A stretch of 64,000 nt of DNA, taken from assembly GCF_003255815.1 (NCBI RefSeq), contig NC_037673.1, forward strand, positions 84,731,700-84,795,699, given 5' to 3'. Positions 48,026 to 60,954 of the stretch are shown one piece after another. Made by a program: the position numbers and the translations under genes. Numbering within the stretch: the first letter of the stretch is position 1; each line of letters begins with the position of its first letter. Source of the DNA: Theropithecus gelada (taxonomy: Eukaryota > Chordata > Mammalia > Primates > Cercopithecidae). The notes below the pieces were generated by a model. The model had not been told where the DNA came from and did not search any database. It saw nothing but the letters and a program-made list of their open reading frames with translations.

Positions 48026-49570
48026 TTGTAATCTGAATAGTTATACAATCAAGTTTGCAGTTCAGAAGGTTACTCCCAATGCACCATGGAGATTGTACTG
48101 AAAGCTGGTATTGGGGCTAGGGCTTGGGACGGAATTTCAGGGAATAATGCTGGATCATAAATTCTCTGTGGATGGTAACAGAGCCTTTGTCTTTGACATT
48201 ACCTTCTTAGCTAAAAACTCAGTTCAAATATTCAGCCACTTCAGAATTCAAGTAACACTTCCTTCTTTTAGCTATGACATTTAAATAGCTCTTATTTCTG
48301 GGATAAAAGTGACTTTTGTTCTTGTGGATGCCACACATCGTGGATGATACCCATGCTGTGGATCTCATCAAAACCTGAGTGGCCCCAAATGAGTGAGCTG
48401 GTGGCCTGGTGAGAAATTCAGCATTCTCAACTTCTTCTTCTTAACACTCTGAAGTTTCATTCTTATGAGGTGCCACATTTTGCTATGCTTTTAGCTGGAC
48501 CTGCTTCAAATTTCTTAATCTGATGTTTCAGGGAGCAGTAAAAAGAACAAGTAAACATGTTCCCTAAGCAATTACTAATGCAAACCCTGATCCCAGCAGC
48601 ATTCATCAAATACATAAACTTATCCTCTCCTGGTCAAGATGCTTTAGACTGGAGTAGTTGAAATATGGCAGGTAGTTCATGTTTTTGTGGTGTGAATTCG
48701 ATTCTGTGTGTATCTGTGTACACTTAGTGCATTTTTAAACTATTGTAAAATCCCTATTCTTAGACTCGCCTGAGAGTAACTCACTTGTGGAAAATGTGGG
48801 CAGTTCTGCCTTGTGATTACTATGCCTGCCCCCTAGGTCATCTGCTCATCTTTCTTCTTCAAACAAATTAAAATATTAGTCCACTAGAGAGGGACCGTTC
48901 TCACTTTGATATGTCACACAGAATGTTTAGAGCTAACTTTACCTGTTAGTGGCAACAGCAGTGATGATGTGGTTATCATGACACCTGCAAATGTCTCTCT
49001 TCCTGTGTACTTATTATCAGTCTGGGAATGTCGTCACCCCAGTCACCCCAGAATGTTTCCTTATGACTGCATTCTTACTGGCTGTAAGTAACTCTTTTAC
49101 TCAGCAAGGAACAAGGGCCAGATGGCATGCAGACATGTGCTTGAGACTGGGTGAGTCTCATTTGTTCTCTATTTCTTGTTACTTACTGTCACTCCTTGGC
49201 TAACCGCACATAAGGAACTCACCCTGTGGGCTGCTTTTTGCTGTGCATATCTAACACATGATTATAGTAATATGCTTTTTATTAACGTTTTTGTTATTAT
49301 AGGTTTCTTTTTGTTGAAGTTGTTTCAATCTGCCTCATACTTTGTAAGGTGAGATACAAATAAATTTGATAGTGCAAACAGGTCAGCCAGAATACTAACA
49401 TATAAATACAACGATTGTTGTCCCCTTCTAATTAATAACCTTGAACTTATTCCAACAATGATGTTACAACTGGAAAATAATTTTATTTAGGAAATTCTCT
49501 TTGAAAAATGATTTTAGAGTCTTTGCCTACCAGTCAAAGCAAATTATCATTATCTGAGGGTTGGTTTGAT
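48026..49570. other. Unassigned stretch
   Basis: No gene was recognised. A small tandem doublet 'gtcacccca' occurs near 49032-49049. Confidence 0.4.
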
Positions 49571-49571
49571 C

Positions 49572-49705
49572 TTTTATTAAAAAATTCATTGAACAAATAA
49601 TTATTAGGTGTATAATCAGTGGCAGGCAGTATACCAGGAGCAAGGAGCAAGACAGACATGGTTTCTGCTTTTGAAGACATTTAAGATCAAATCTGAGATG
49701 AATGT
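49572..49705 (-). repeat. L2 3' end, antisense
   Basis: 'aaaaaattcattgaacaaat' and 'ggtttctgcttttgaagaca' fit the antisense L2 tail. Confidence 0.6.
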
Positions 49706-50863
49706 CTGAGCCCTGGATAATACCTTTACTGATAAAAACGACATGTGACTATACAGTGACAATCTGAACTGCCTCAAATGACAATTTTAAAGAAGAGATT
49801 TAAAACATTTTGAGTAATGGCAGCATCTCTGGAATAACTCTCAAACATACTACTCAGAAGACAAATAGTCATTTTTTAAATGCATACAGTATGGTGTATA
49901 GAGTTTATAAAACACTTTTATATACATTATATTACTCTCTTGCCACAAGAATCCTGGATTATCAACCAGGTTTGAGTGCTAATTTTCTTCACGGTAAAAT
50001 GAATGATCTCTTAAGAGACTTCAAGGCCTGAAATTCGGTGATATTTATGTTGCTTATTCTGTTTTTACACGATATTGTGAGTTCATTATTTTAGAATAGT
50101 TCCCTGTGATCTATCTGAATGAGGACCATCCTAGCAGAGATGAGTGCCCAATAACTTCTCCTGGGGGTGGTGGGTGCTGGCAGGAGGCCTAGGGCATAGA
50201 AACTCGACAAGGGGTGAACTAGACTCACTCTCAGTAACGGGGTCAGGAGCAAAGGGAAAATGAAGGTAAAGTTTGAGGTGAGCGAGCTCCCGGGGGAGTG
50301 AGGGAGGTTCTAAAATATCAAGTTCAAAGGATCAGGCAGAGCAAGAATTAGACTCAAAGAAAAACGCTGGCTAGACAGAATATAGAGGTCGAGGAGGCAG
50401 AACCTAGAAAGGCTATCCTGAAGAAACAATGTTTCTTTGTATGGGGTGATAGAGGTAAAGCTCAAGAACCATTAGAGTGCAAAACCAAAAGAAGAAAATT
50501 TTTAAAAGGATGGCTTTTGCTGCCTTAATCCCATCAGTGGTTAAACAATGAAAATAAAGAGAAAATGCAACCCTACTCTAAAACTTCACCTCCTCCGCTT
50601 TCCCAACCAACAGCCTACTCTTTGAGAAAACAGAGTGTTCACCAAATAGAAAAACATCTTGATGATTGCCAGATAGAAAAACAAGTATTTAGGGATTGAA
50701 TTTGAGATTTTTCTTTATATTTCACTCAACATCTTGGGACCTTCTTTGTCCATATCAAAAGTAAGTTTCTAAGTCCAATTATTAAGTAGATCTAAAAATC
50801 TCTCTTCTGTTGAGAGGTATACAATTAGTAAAGATTCCCAGGAAGTTTGTATTGAGACTTTGA
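49706..50863. other. Unassigned stretch
   Basis: No gene was recognised. The segment 50150-50300 is richer in G and C but shows no exon-like frame. Confidence 0.4.
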
Positions 50864-50886
50864 CGTGCACGCTAGCGCGCACGCAT

Positions 50887-50913
<27 letters not shown>
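50864..50913. repeat. (CA)n with CG-rich alternating start
   Basis: A near-palindrome 'gtgcacgctagcgcgcac' (50865-50882) runs into CA repeats. From 50875 to 50913, 39 nt alternate strictly between purine and pyrimidine, the base pattern that favours Z-DNA. Confidence 0.9.
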
Positions 50914-50917
<4 letters not shown>

Positions 50918-52066
50918 TGTAGGGTGCAGGAGTAAATGGTGACCCCTTCTAGGAGATTAGTGTGTGGCTGGGACCGTTTTTAACATCTTTCACTTTGGGC
51001 CCAGTATTTCAACTCATTTTTACCACGTTTCAACTTTGTGCCTGAGTCCCTCCAAGGTTGCCCATCTGTGGGGGCAACAGATTGTTCCAGGTGAGTTGAA
51101 GATATAAAGAATAAGTGTATGCATAAATCATGTGCAAAGGAAGCTACTAAAACCCTGTTTCTAGAGTTTTCTACTTCTATTTTTGTGTCTTTTTTGCCCC
51201 TACGTACAATTAGTAGTGGTGTTTGGAACTCATCCAAAATTTGATTTTGCATGTTTTCCTGTTTACATTTTAGTCCTTTACTGAAAGGTTTCTAAGTATC
51301 TAGGTGTTTTTCTAATCTGCCATATTCCAGAGTTTTCACACCAGAAGTCTGCTTACAGGCCTTTTTGCTGTGTTGTTGTTGTTTTCTTTTCCCTAACAAA
51401 TTTATGACATTAGGTCACACTTTATCCAAGAAGCTTTGTTTTCCATCTGCTCTCCATTTTTACTCTATTATTAGGCTATGCTTCTGGTATTCTGATCCCC
51501 CTTCATTTTCAGAACTCTCGTTGACGTCAGTGGGGAACCTAGGCAGAGGAGAGCATAATGCTCAGCTTGGCTTCACAGTCCATTTTGGGAAAAGCGTCTG
51601 GCCTCCTTGAGATGGAACTTCCGTTGGACGGACCCCGGCTCATTTCCTACAGACAGTGGAGCCTATGCATAGTATTTAATGCAACCACCAGTACAGGATG
51701 ATATACTTGCTCTACCACCCAAATATATTGACTTTCTGTTAAAAGGCTTTTAACATAAATTTTAAGGGATTAACAAAATACATCACAGGCTATTGCTGAG
51801 AATGCAGAGTTTTTAACTACGTTTCTCCTACATTGATTTTAGTTCATATATTTTAACCACCGCCTTATTTTACTGTACCTTTTAATTTGTTATTCATTTG
51901 TTTGAAACCAGAACTCTGCCAAGGCACTCTGGACCCACAGGAACTGAAATAGTTTGCCTTCATTATCTGGTAGACCTGCTCGAGTCTGTAGCCCCTGACA
52001 GAAACCACAAGACTGTACAAACTGGCAACTGTGGGTTTGTCTGTTCTCTATTGATTCTATTTCTGG
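50914..52066. other. Unassigned stretch
   Basis: No gene was recognised. Open frames of 81-109 codons have no family signature. Confidence 0.4.
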
Positions 52067-52089
52067 AAAAAAAAAAAAAAAAAAAAAAA
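52067..52089. repeat. A23 mononucleotide run
   Basis: An uninterrupted A-run follows 'ctatttctgg'. I see no Alu or L1 body upstream and no AATAAA in the 30 nt before it. Confidence 0.9.
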
Positions 52090-52445
52090 CATGAACCAAA
52101 GGGTGAGCCATGTGACTGTACAACTGACCCAAAGCTACCATCAGAAGTAGGATGGAGACCTTTACAGACAGGTCATGATGGGACCTCAACACTTTCCTGT
52201 CTGCTTCTTAAGAATGGCTTTCAGTAGCTTTGACTTGAAACTTAACTCCTTGTGTTCTGAAGTATGAAACTGGAGGAGAATCTTTATATCCTGTAGCTTG
52301 TTATTTAATTTTGGAGACCATAAGTCTAAATGTTCCAAATATCTAATAAAATGTATAATAAAGACAAGATATAAGTTTACTTATAAAATAGCTTAGTCCT
52401 TTCCTCCATGTGAATTGCAAAGCAACTCCATCAGAAGACTTGAAC

Positions 52446-52468
52446 ACGCAGACACACACACACACACG
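52446..52468. repeat. (CA)n microsatellite
   Basis: 'cacgcagacacacacacaca' leads into 'cacgtgtac'; about nine CA units. Confidence 0.9.
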
Positions 52469-52579
52469 TGTACTTTTCAGACTATGAAACTGCAACTGCT
52501 GTAGTGTTTACTTTTCTTGAAGTTTGGTATTTGTGCTCAGTACCGATCCTTAAGTAAATAGAATGTAAGACTTCTATGT

Positions 52580-52710
52580 AATCAGGCCAAATGTAAGAGT
52601 TCTGGTCTTGGCTCTAATATGCTATGTGTCTTTGGTCTTCTCTCTTCTTCTCCATTAAATGTCAAATGATTAAATGATCCCCAATGTCTGTTCTAATTCT
52701 AAGAATCAAA
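52580..52710 (+). repeat. MIR fragment, sense
   Basis: 'gttctggtcttggctctaat' and 'tctccattaaatgtcaaatg' resemble MIR. Confidence 0.5.
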
Positions 52711-52787
52711 GTGAATAAGAGTCTTTGGTAGCACCAGAGAGATCTAGGTAGTAGAGAACACAGGTATGAGAGAACGCATCCTATTAA

Positions 52788-52829
52788 ACACACACGTGCA
52801 TGGGTGCACGCACACACACACACACACAC
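52788..52829. repeat. (CA)n microsatellite with CACGTGCA start
   Basis: 'acacacgtgcatgggtgcac' is followed by 'gcacacacacacacacac'. Confidence 0.9.
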
Positions 52830-54763
52830 TCAACAAAAAAACCAAAATAGCTCCCCTCTCTTCCTCCCCCAATAATGACAATGCAGCCATCTGTTGGATG
52901 TTCCATTTTACTTAGCAGCTGTTCTCAGACACAGAAATCTGCATTCCTCCGGCTTGTGCTGGTATGCAGGCAGCATGTGTGGGTACTAGCATTTGACTCT
53001 CCCACCCAAAGGAATGGCTTTCATTGAATAAAAATGATTGCAGAGGTTTCTTATTCCCCCATCACACAAATGCCTTTTTTTCTGATAATAGGCATTTGAA
53101 GCCATCTCTGCTACTCTGTGTATTAAAATATACCCTGTTAAAGATATTCATATCAAGCAATCATCTAAAATTGAAGAGGACAACCAGGAAAGGCTTCAGT
53201 GAAACTCTTGCCTTGCCAGAAACTTCCACTTTGGAGGAAAGTGGGAGAGGTTGGAATATAAAGTTCCATTCTACTTTTATTTTGTCCACACCTCCAGCAT
53301 TGTACTTAAGCACTGAGGAATAAGTATTGTTTGAAACGAAACTAGGAGGCTTTCAAATGTAGCAGTAATCTTAACACCAAACTGAATGAAAATATGTAAG
53401 AGAAATATCCAAAGGGGATATGGAAGTAAAGTCCTTTAAATATTCCATCTCCCCGCTGCTCCCAGCCCGAGCCTCTTCTACAGGCTGAAATTTTGTCTTC
53501 TGTGTGGTGTATTATATAAAGTGGTATATCATTAAAAAAAGAAGCAATTGAGTTGGGGGTTGGGAGGAGCTGCAGTTATAAACAACAACAAGAAAGTGTC
53601 CTACAGGCTCTGTAGACGAGAACCTTGGGTAAAATTGGATCTGCTTTTGAGTACATAATTTAGGACATTTGTTACAAGATTACTGTGGTTTTCTATAAAT
53701 GTTAGTTTGCTGTATTATTTTCCATGAACTAGTTTTCCAAAATGCAGAATATTTTGCCCCCCAAACATGGAAGCACTAAAGCTCGATGAGGCACTGATTC
53801 ATGGGGTGTCACCCAGAAACAGCTGGTCAGCCATCTGCAGCCCCAGAGTCCTCTTATTTTTACTTTATTCAGCTAATTCTTTATGTGGAGGGGGAAGAAG
53901 ATGCATAAATCCTGGGAGAAGAGCATGGCTTGTTTAAGCAAATGATGACTAACGCCTGCCCGAGACTGATATCTGGTGGCCTGATGTGCTGATTTGGAGG
54001 GGTCCGTTTCCTACGTGCATTAGGCTTTCAACTCTCTACTACATGTGCATTATTTTCTGTGTATCCTGTTCTTTTGGAAAAGGAAAGAAATGATGATATG
54101 CCATTGATTGTTTCATGGGAATGGTTCCAGATTAGAACACCCTTGAGAGCCATAACTAGTCTTTTCAAAGCAAGCAGAAGAGCCTGCAGGATCAAGGATG
54201 AGCCTGGAAGTTAGACCTGTATGTTTGTCCATGGGTCCCTCATGTTCTTCTAAATTAGATCTTGTAACTGCCATGGATTCTGTGGTAAAAAAATGTTGGA
54301 GGTAAAGGCAGTATTTGACACACAAAAAAAGATACATCATGATTCAAAGCCAAAATCATGTTAAATAAAAAATGCGTAGTAAATATTTAGGTAGTGCTGT
54401 TTTATTTTAAATTTGACATAACTGTAGTAAAGTTGTGGATAATTCTATTAGAATAGCCATTTTCTTCCCTGAAAGGGAAGGGGTCTTGTTGACAGGAGAT
54501 GGATTGTTATGTTATCCCTTCCTTGTGCTACCTAAGGTGGTTTATTCAGATTACAGAGCCAGATGACTATGTAGGAAGGAAAATCTTCTTCCAAACATAG
54601 GAAGGAGGCTTTTAGGTGCACAGGTGTATGCTGCTTATAGGTAGGCATAATTATAGTTTAATCAAATCCTTGTGTGTCTCTGGAGACCACACTTTTGGCA
54701 TGCCTTTTAATATTTTTCTTGAATCATCAAAATCTTTTACCCGTTCCCCCATATGTATTGGTA
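52830..54763. other. Unassigned stretch
   Basis: No gene or clear repeat was recognised over 1.9 kb. Confidence 0.4.
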
Positions 54764-54812
54764 TGTGTACACACACATACACACACACACAGACGCGCAC
54801 ACACACACACAC
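54764..54812. repeat. (CA)n microsatellite with CGCG interruption
   Basis: 'gtgtacacacacatacacac' is followed by CA units, 'agacgcgcac', and more CA units. Confidence 0.9.
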
Positions 54813-55742
54813 TTCTTTCTTATTTTATTTCTTTATCTTGGCTTGTGATCACTAAGGTTTCCAGTTTCTTTCATGACTTACATAGCCACACTAGAGAATG
54901 AATCATTTTGTTTTTACAGTTAAAAGGTAGGGAAGATAAACTTTAATTGCTACATTTAACCTGTGTGGCATTATTAAACTTAGGACATAATTTACTGACC
55001 TACTCTAATTTTTCTGGTTGTATAATCCTGAAAAGTACCCATGACAATTGACTAGAACAAAAGGCAAATGCACCTTTATTTGATAAGACAGACAATTTTT
55101 GTAAAAGAATTGGAAAACCATCTGTACTGTAAACTTTTGTGTCTCTTTTTCATTCCTGTTTACTCTGCTATTCAGTCCAAATAAAGATTGTTTCCACCTC
55201 AGCAACACAAAAATCACATGGACGATCCTTCAGGCTGTCAGTCAGAGGAAAGATATACATATGCCCAAAGTATACACTTGTGCTTGTTCACAGTGTTATT
55301 TGGGGAAAATATGTTGCATGTTCTCCTGGCTCTCCTAGTTTTACATTTTGAATTAATGCAATTTATTCTAATTTATGACAACTGTTTGAAAGACTTGCTC
55401 TCCATTTTTCCATTTATAAAGAGGTTGTTTACTTAGAGGGGAAAAAGCAGTAGGGAAAGTGGATTGCCTTGCACATTCAGGTGGAAAAAGCGAGTGGGCT
55501 TCCTGTCTTGGAGTCAGTGATGTGCACGAGGCTTGGGATTGTAAGGACATCTCTCGCAACAACTTTTTCTGTCTCTTTGGAAATAGGAATGAAATTATGG
55601 AGAACCTTTATTCTGCTTCTTAAAGAAAGCCTTACACAATTGAGTTAATTACCTCCCCCTCTTCTCTTGCTCTCTCTTCTTGTATTTATATAGCAGCCAT
55701 CACCATAGTACCCTACACACGTTGATAAGAATGCTATTTTAG
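54813..55742. other. Unassigned stretch
   Basis: No gene was recognised; open frames up to 82 codons look like chance. Confidence 0.4.
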
Positions 55743-55749
55743 AAAAAAA

Positions 55750-55780
<31 letters not shown>
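55743..55780 (+). repeat. A-run followed by (GAA)n
   Basis: About 16 A residues run into seven GAA units ('gaagaagaagaagaagaaga'). The form resembles an expanded retroposon A-tail, but no retroposon body precedes it. Confidence 0.9.
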
Positions 55781-55781
<1 letters not shown>

Positions 55782-55864
55782 TAGGCACATGGTAGAAAAG
55801 AAAGGTTATTTCTTGTGATAGCACAAGGTTCCTCTAAGGCTCAAAACCAGTAAAACAGTTTGGC

Positions 55865-55930
55865 CCCATTGTACCTAGAACAGTGCCTCAACCATAGTAG
55901 ATATTTAAGGAATATTTTTCAGTTGGCATT
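55865..55930 (+). repeat. L2 3' end, sense
   Basis: 'cctagaacagtgcctcaacc' and 'atagtagatatttaaggaat' are the L2 tail. Confidence 0.65.
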
Positions 55931-56254
55931 ACTAGAATCCATTCTTCTGTCCTTGTTTAAAAACAAAATCTCATCCCAGTGTGCTCTATCCTGCCTTTAT
56001 CCTTCTTAGAAGGTCTCTGTTGTGAAGGGACTGCTTGCTGGAGAAGAAAGCTGAGCAGAAAGAGAATGACAGGGAGCACATGTAGGTTTCAGGGCCAGCC
56101 TAGGATCCAGATATCCCTTGGGGCTTTCATGAAATTCTGTTTCCTGTTGACAAATGGTACTTATCTTGTTAACTGTGTACATGTACATAGTGTTGTATGG
56201 ATATGTATAACTATAGCCACTAATGTCCTCAAAGGAATCGCAAGTCATAGAGGT

Positions 56255-56490
56255 AAAAACATTATTATGTACCAGACACTTATAATCCCCTTATGTGTAT
56301 TAACTCATTTAATGCTCATAAAATCTCCAGGAGGCATATCTATAGTTTTCAGTACCATTTTAAAAATTAAGAGGCTAGACGATGGAAAGGCTAAATAATT
56401 AGCCCAGAATCATGGTTAGTAATGATCAGAAAAAGGGATTTGAACCAAAGTAGTCTCACTCCAGCTTCCATGTTCTTAACTACTATACCA
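56255..56490 (-). repeat. MIR, antisense
   Basis: 'attatgtaccagacacttat', 'attaactcatttaatgctca' (56299-56318) and 'gggatttgaaccaaagtagt' are in antisense MIR order. The 139-codon open frame at 55979-56398 overlaps it and is not a gene. Confidence 0.8.
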
Positions 56491-56849
56491 TGCTGACTGT
56501 TTCTCAAACTACAAATCAATTCCATACTGAGTCAGTAATCATGGCTTGGAATAAACTTTTAGGGTAGTATTATTTTAAGGCCTAAATCTTACCAATACAA
56601 CTTGGAGTAGGTAACTCACTAGAAGACTTTCAAGAAAGGACTGCTGTAACTTATTCTTTGTTTTCATGGGTTTACATTTTTAATGCAATGCATACTTAAC
56701 CTGTAAAACCCATGCCCTTTCACTAAAAGCATGCATCCATATATTCATGTAAAGTTATTGATGATTCAATGAGAAATCATTTTGCTTTTGTATATGTGTT
56801 AGTCAATTGGGTGGGGGAGAATTCAAACACATAAACAGTTAAAATATTG

Positions 56850-57320
56850 CTTCAGTATGACTGGTGACATTTACAAAATATTATGGCATCAAGGAAGAAG
56901 GGTTTGGGGATGTAGACGTTGGGGTTAGTACAGAGTGTGGATGGGGCTAAGGATATGTACATGGAGAACTAGTTTCTTGAATTAAAGTCTTGAAGGGTTG
57001 ATGAAGAGTTATGCAGCCAGGGAGTCAGGTGAGGCCAATCTAGGAAGAGGAAGCAGTTTGTTCCAAGATTTGAAGGTATGACAAAGCATGATGTCCATGA
57101 ATATGATGTAACTGGAATGAGATGTCAAAGTGATAAGAGGTGAGGCTAAAAGAAAGAGTAGGGATCAGACCGTGAAGAACCACTGGGTCTCCTATTCTGT
57201 AGGTAAAGGCAAATCATAAGAGATGAGTAACAGTTATGGGCTCATCTGACTTTTGTTTTCAGAAATGCACTCAGAGGTCAATGCCTGGGATGAGGGTAAA
57301 ATCATGGGGAAAAGAAGCAG
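56850..57320 (-). repeat. L2, antisense
   Basis: Blocks near 57010-57060 ('gcagccagggagtcaggtga') and 57165-57190 ('gggatcagaccgtgaagaac') follow antisense L2. Confidence 0.55.
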
Positions 57321-57329
57321 TGGAAGGAT

Positions 57330-57548
57330 CTTAAGGCATAGTTATAGACACTACACTATAACCTTAATACTCAGAACAATCCTATGTATAAGACACTATC
57401 TCCATTAAGTAGGTTAAACAAAACCAAACAAAATTGAGAATTGTTGAGTAACTTGCCCAAAATCTAAGGCAAATAAATGACAGCTGTTTTACTTTCACGT
57501 TAGTCAGACTCCAATCCTGCCCACTTCCTACTAGATCATGCTGTCTCC
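57330..57548 (-). repeat. MIR, antisense
   Basis: 'cagaacaatcctatgtataa', 'gtaacttgcccaaaatctaa' and 'cagactccaatcctgcccac' fit antisense MIR. Confidence 0.7.
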
Positions 57549-57599
57549 TATTTCAGTGTCTTAAAACGTTGACACTCCTAGTCTCTACTTAGAATTACT

Positions 57600-58220
57600 C
57601 AAAACTTCCCTGCACTGTCCAGATTCTCTCTCCAACCCTCTGACCATGCCTGTTCAGCCTCTTCTGTTGCATACCTTCTTCAGCCTTCCTCTCAACTGTT
57701 CCTGTTTCTCAAAGTTCTCTCCTCAGTCCTCTAACCTCTTCTCTTTCCCATCATACCCATCTCTCCCTTGAGAAGATCTCTCTTTCTGCAGTAATCCCAT
57801 CCATTTCATGTATCCCATGCAGGAGTCCTGCCTTCTTAACTCCTCTGACTCTCAACACTGAAAGTGTCCCCATGTCCTGTTGTTGCCATTTTATAGTATA
57901 AACAAATCTCTTTATTGCACGTCTGGTAAAATGATCATTGTGTTTTGCCTATACTATTGAAAGAGCAATTCGACTGGTTTTTACATTTGGCTATCAGATT
58001 GATGTTTCTGGGCAGAAGTCTAACTATACTACTCCCTGGATTAAAATTTCATTGGCTCCCTATTAAAAATAAAACAAAATGTAATTTTCCAAGATGGTCA
58101 ACAAGTACCCCTAAATTGGGCCACCAGTTTTTACATCAAAACTTATTTCCCATTGCTTGGCACATTGCTGGCTGCTAGTAAGTTCTCAACACATCTGTTG
58201 GGCAAATGAATTAGTGAATC
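57600..58220 (+). repeat. L2, sense, to its 3' end
   Basis: 'ctatactactccctggatta' and 'ttcattggctccctattaaa' near 58024-58067 are L2 blocks, ending in 'gttgggcaaatgaatta'. The coding frame is destroyed. Confidence 0.65.
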
Positions 58221-59363
58221 TAACTCATGTAAACTGATTTTTTTTTTTAATTAGAGGTATATATAGTCTAAAATAAGGACTTCATTTTTTATTTCTTTCA
58301 GTTAAGCTATCCCAAGGTAGTTGGTCATACTAAAAATATTTATAAACAGACAAAGCATTCGCACTGAACAGTTAAAATGGGCATGGGCTATGAGTCACTG
58401 TACATGTACACTGAAAGACTCCTAAGTTGAATGTGCTTTCATTTACATCAGACAGAATTGCTTCTGCACAGAATCCTCTAACTTTGGATGCTTTTCTAGT
58501 GGCTTCTTCTGGTTCCAATAGGTTTCGTCTCATGGGGTCCGGGGCCTTAAAAAGAGAACAGCCCCTGCGCTCCTGGTGGATGTGACTCAGAGAAGAGTAC
58601 CAACCTCCACATTTGCCCTTCTCTCCTCTCAAAAGCCCTGTAGGAAGACATTTGAGAGTATGTGCATGCAGGATGCTCCTCCTTTTGAGCCATTAGCTTT
58701 CCAAGAACTTTTCAGTCTCATGACCACTTTATACTTCTCTCACTCTTTCACCTTTTTCTGTTAGTTGTAAATGTTTTTACTCTCCCCATACCTTTTACTC
58801 TTCTTCCTCCCTCTTTCTCTTCTGCCATAAGTCACCTCTATTTTCTTAATTGAACAAAATTGGAACCTGTCATATATTCAGCATACTCATTAAATAAATG
58901 TTGCTACCTAAGAATCAAATGAATATTGCTTTTATGATTAGTTTTCCTTACAAAACTAAGTTAAGTCAATGCAAAAAATGTTGTTTCTTACTTGGATGAA
59001 AGCTTGAATACATCTATTTTTTTATTCTAATGGAGCAGTGATCTATTACCACTAAAAGAAAATTCTACTCCGGTCTGAGTGCTTAAATAAACAACAAAAG
59101 CAAATGAGAAACTAGCATTGATAAGAAGAAAGAGGGGAAGAAGGGAAGAAAATGCGAAAGAGAAAGAGGAGAAGATTTCACAGACCAAAAGTTTAAAAGG
59201 AAGAAAGCAAATAACCTAGACAAGTAAATGAGAAGCCTGTGATGACTACACCCTTTTTCTGGTTCACTCTTTCCCTTCTAGACATTGGTGAAATGCCCAT
59301 CTAGCCAAAGGAAGACTAGCCAGAATATGGGAAATCACATCTGGTGTTACTCATTAAACAACT
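58221..59363. other. Unassigned stretch
   Basis: No gene was recognised. A T-run occurs at 58231-58240 and a purine-rich patch at about 59124-59175. Confidence 0.4.
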
Positions 59364-59695
59364 GTCTGTGTTTCTTTTTCTTGTTTTTCTTTTCTTTTCT
59401 TTTTTGAGGCCGAGTCTTGCTCTGTCACCCAGGCTGGAGTGCAGTGGTGCGATCTCGGCTGACTGCAACCTCTAAGTTTAAGCAATTATCTGCCTCAGCT
59501 TCCAGAATAGCTGGGATTACAGGCACGTGCCAGTATGCCCTGCTAATTTTTTGTATTTTTAGTAGAGACGGGGTTTCACCATCTTGGCCAGACTGGTCTT
59601 GAACTCCTGACCTCGTGATCCACCTGCCTCGACCTCCCAAAGTGCTGGAATTACAGGCGTGAGCCACTGCGCCTGGCCAGTCGTCTGTGTTTCTT
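59364..59695 (-). mobile_element. AluS/AluY-type Alu, antisense, with 13-bp duplication
   Basis: A T-rich tail with TTTTC units precedes a complete antisense Alu (about 59377-59682). The 'tgacctcgtgatccacctgc' block (59609-59628) points to a late S or Y type. Exact 13-bp copies of 'gtctgtgtttctt' at 59364-59376 and 59683-59695 flank it. Confidence 0.95.
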
Positions 59696-60599
59696 GTCAG
59701 GTTTAAAGCAGTTTCTTTGAAGGGGAATATGCTTTTACTTTATCAGCCACCCTTGTAAGTTGCTTTGTGTGCCACAAAAATGGAAACCAAAAGTAGGCAA
59801 AAGATAAAATAATAATATCATGCACATAAATCTCTTATAAAGATTTGTCTTTGATTTACTGTGGAGAGAAGGTTCAGCCCTCTTATTGTATGTGCATCTG
59901 TTTCCCTATCCCCAAAAGGCATTAGAGGAACAAACCCCTACTGTACCTGGTGGAAGTAATGCACAGCAGCAACTTCCCTTGTGCGGCTGGATATTAATGC
60001 TAATGTAGAGGAGTTAAATATAGCACAAAGCTAGTGTGTTGGAAAGAAAAAACAAAGCAACTAACCTCACACTGCAAGGGGTGGAGTTGGGGAGGTGAGG
60101 AGATTATTAAATCCTTAAGCACCAGGATAAACTGCAAAAGTGATAAATTGATAAGAGGAGAATACAACCAGTGAATAGAACTCAGTCATGCTAACCTAGT
60201 ACCCTCAGTGGCAAAGAAAACCCAAGAATGTTGCCTAGATGAATGTGAATGAGAAAGTCTGGAAAAACGACAGAAATCTTTGGTGATGTTTATTAATAAG
60301 TGGATTAAATAAGAAAAATGGGAGTAAGTTTTCTAGTTTTCCCCCACTTCTTACAGGAGACTATTAGATCATACACCATTAGAGTAAGTAGAAACATGTG
60401 CAAGTCCTACATAGTTCCCATTGCCTAAATGTTAGAATCCACCTTGAAAAACTCTAGAAGAAATGCTTCATGGATAATGGCTTAAATGAAGGAGTTTTGT
60501 TGTGAGAAAGTGATCCAGGGTCATGAGAATTTGGCCTGCAGCCATGGAAAATTTTGGTTTCAACATGTGCTATATCTTTCTCAAGATGACAATGTAATG
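59696..60599. other. Unassigned stretch
   Basis: No gene was recognised. Confidence 0.4.
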
Positions 60600-60790
60600 T
60601 ATTGGTGAAAGTACTGGATGGGGAGTTGGGGCAACTGTATTTAAGAAGTGAGTCTTTCACTACAAATCTATGTAATCTTGAAAAAGGTGAATTCTCAGCA
60701 CGTTATGATTATTTTTATTTTTTCATTTCTCAACCGAGATGATTAAATCAGATGACCACAACAGTTCTATCTGGTTCTGACATTCTAGAT
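60600..60790 (+). repeat. MIR, sense
   Basis: 'ctatgtaatcttgaaaaagg' and 'tttctcaaccgagatgatta' match MIR. Confidence 0.55.
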
Positions 60791-60954
60791 CCTCTGTGGG
60801 CTGTGCCCAGCTGTACTGTGAGGTCTAAGGTAGAGGAGCCTTACCTCCCTCAGGGCATTAGACACTTACTTTGGGGGAAGATTATTCTCATACCAGAACA
60901 ACTGACTCTACAACTGAGTGTTCTGAATGGCTCCTGTCTCTTTAATTAAGGGAT

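Noticed and set aside
51898..52089. Possible processed pseudogene ending in A23
   Set aside because: No polyadenylation signal nearby, no matching target-site duplication seen, and no recognisable mRNA sequence upstream.
55979..56398. 139-codon open frame, the longest outside L1
   Set aside because: Its second half lies in an antisense MIR and the sequence shows no family features.
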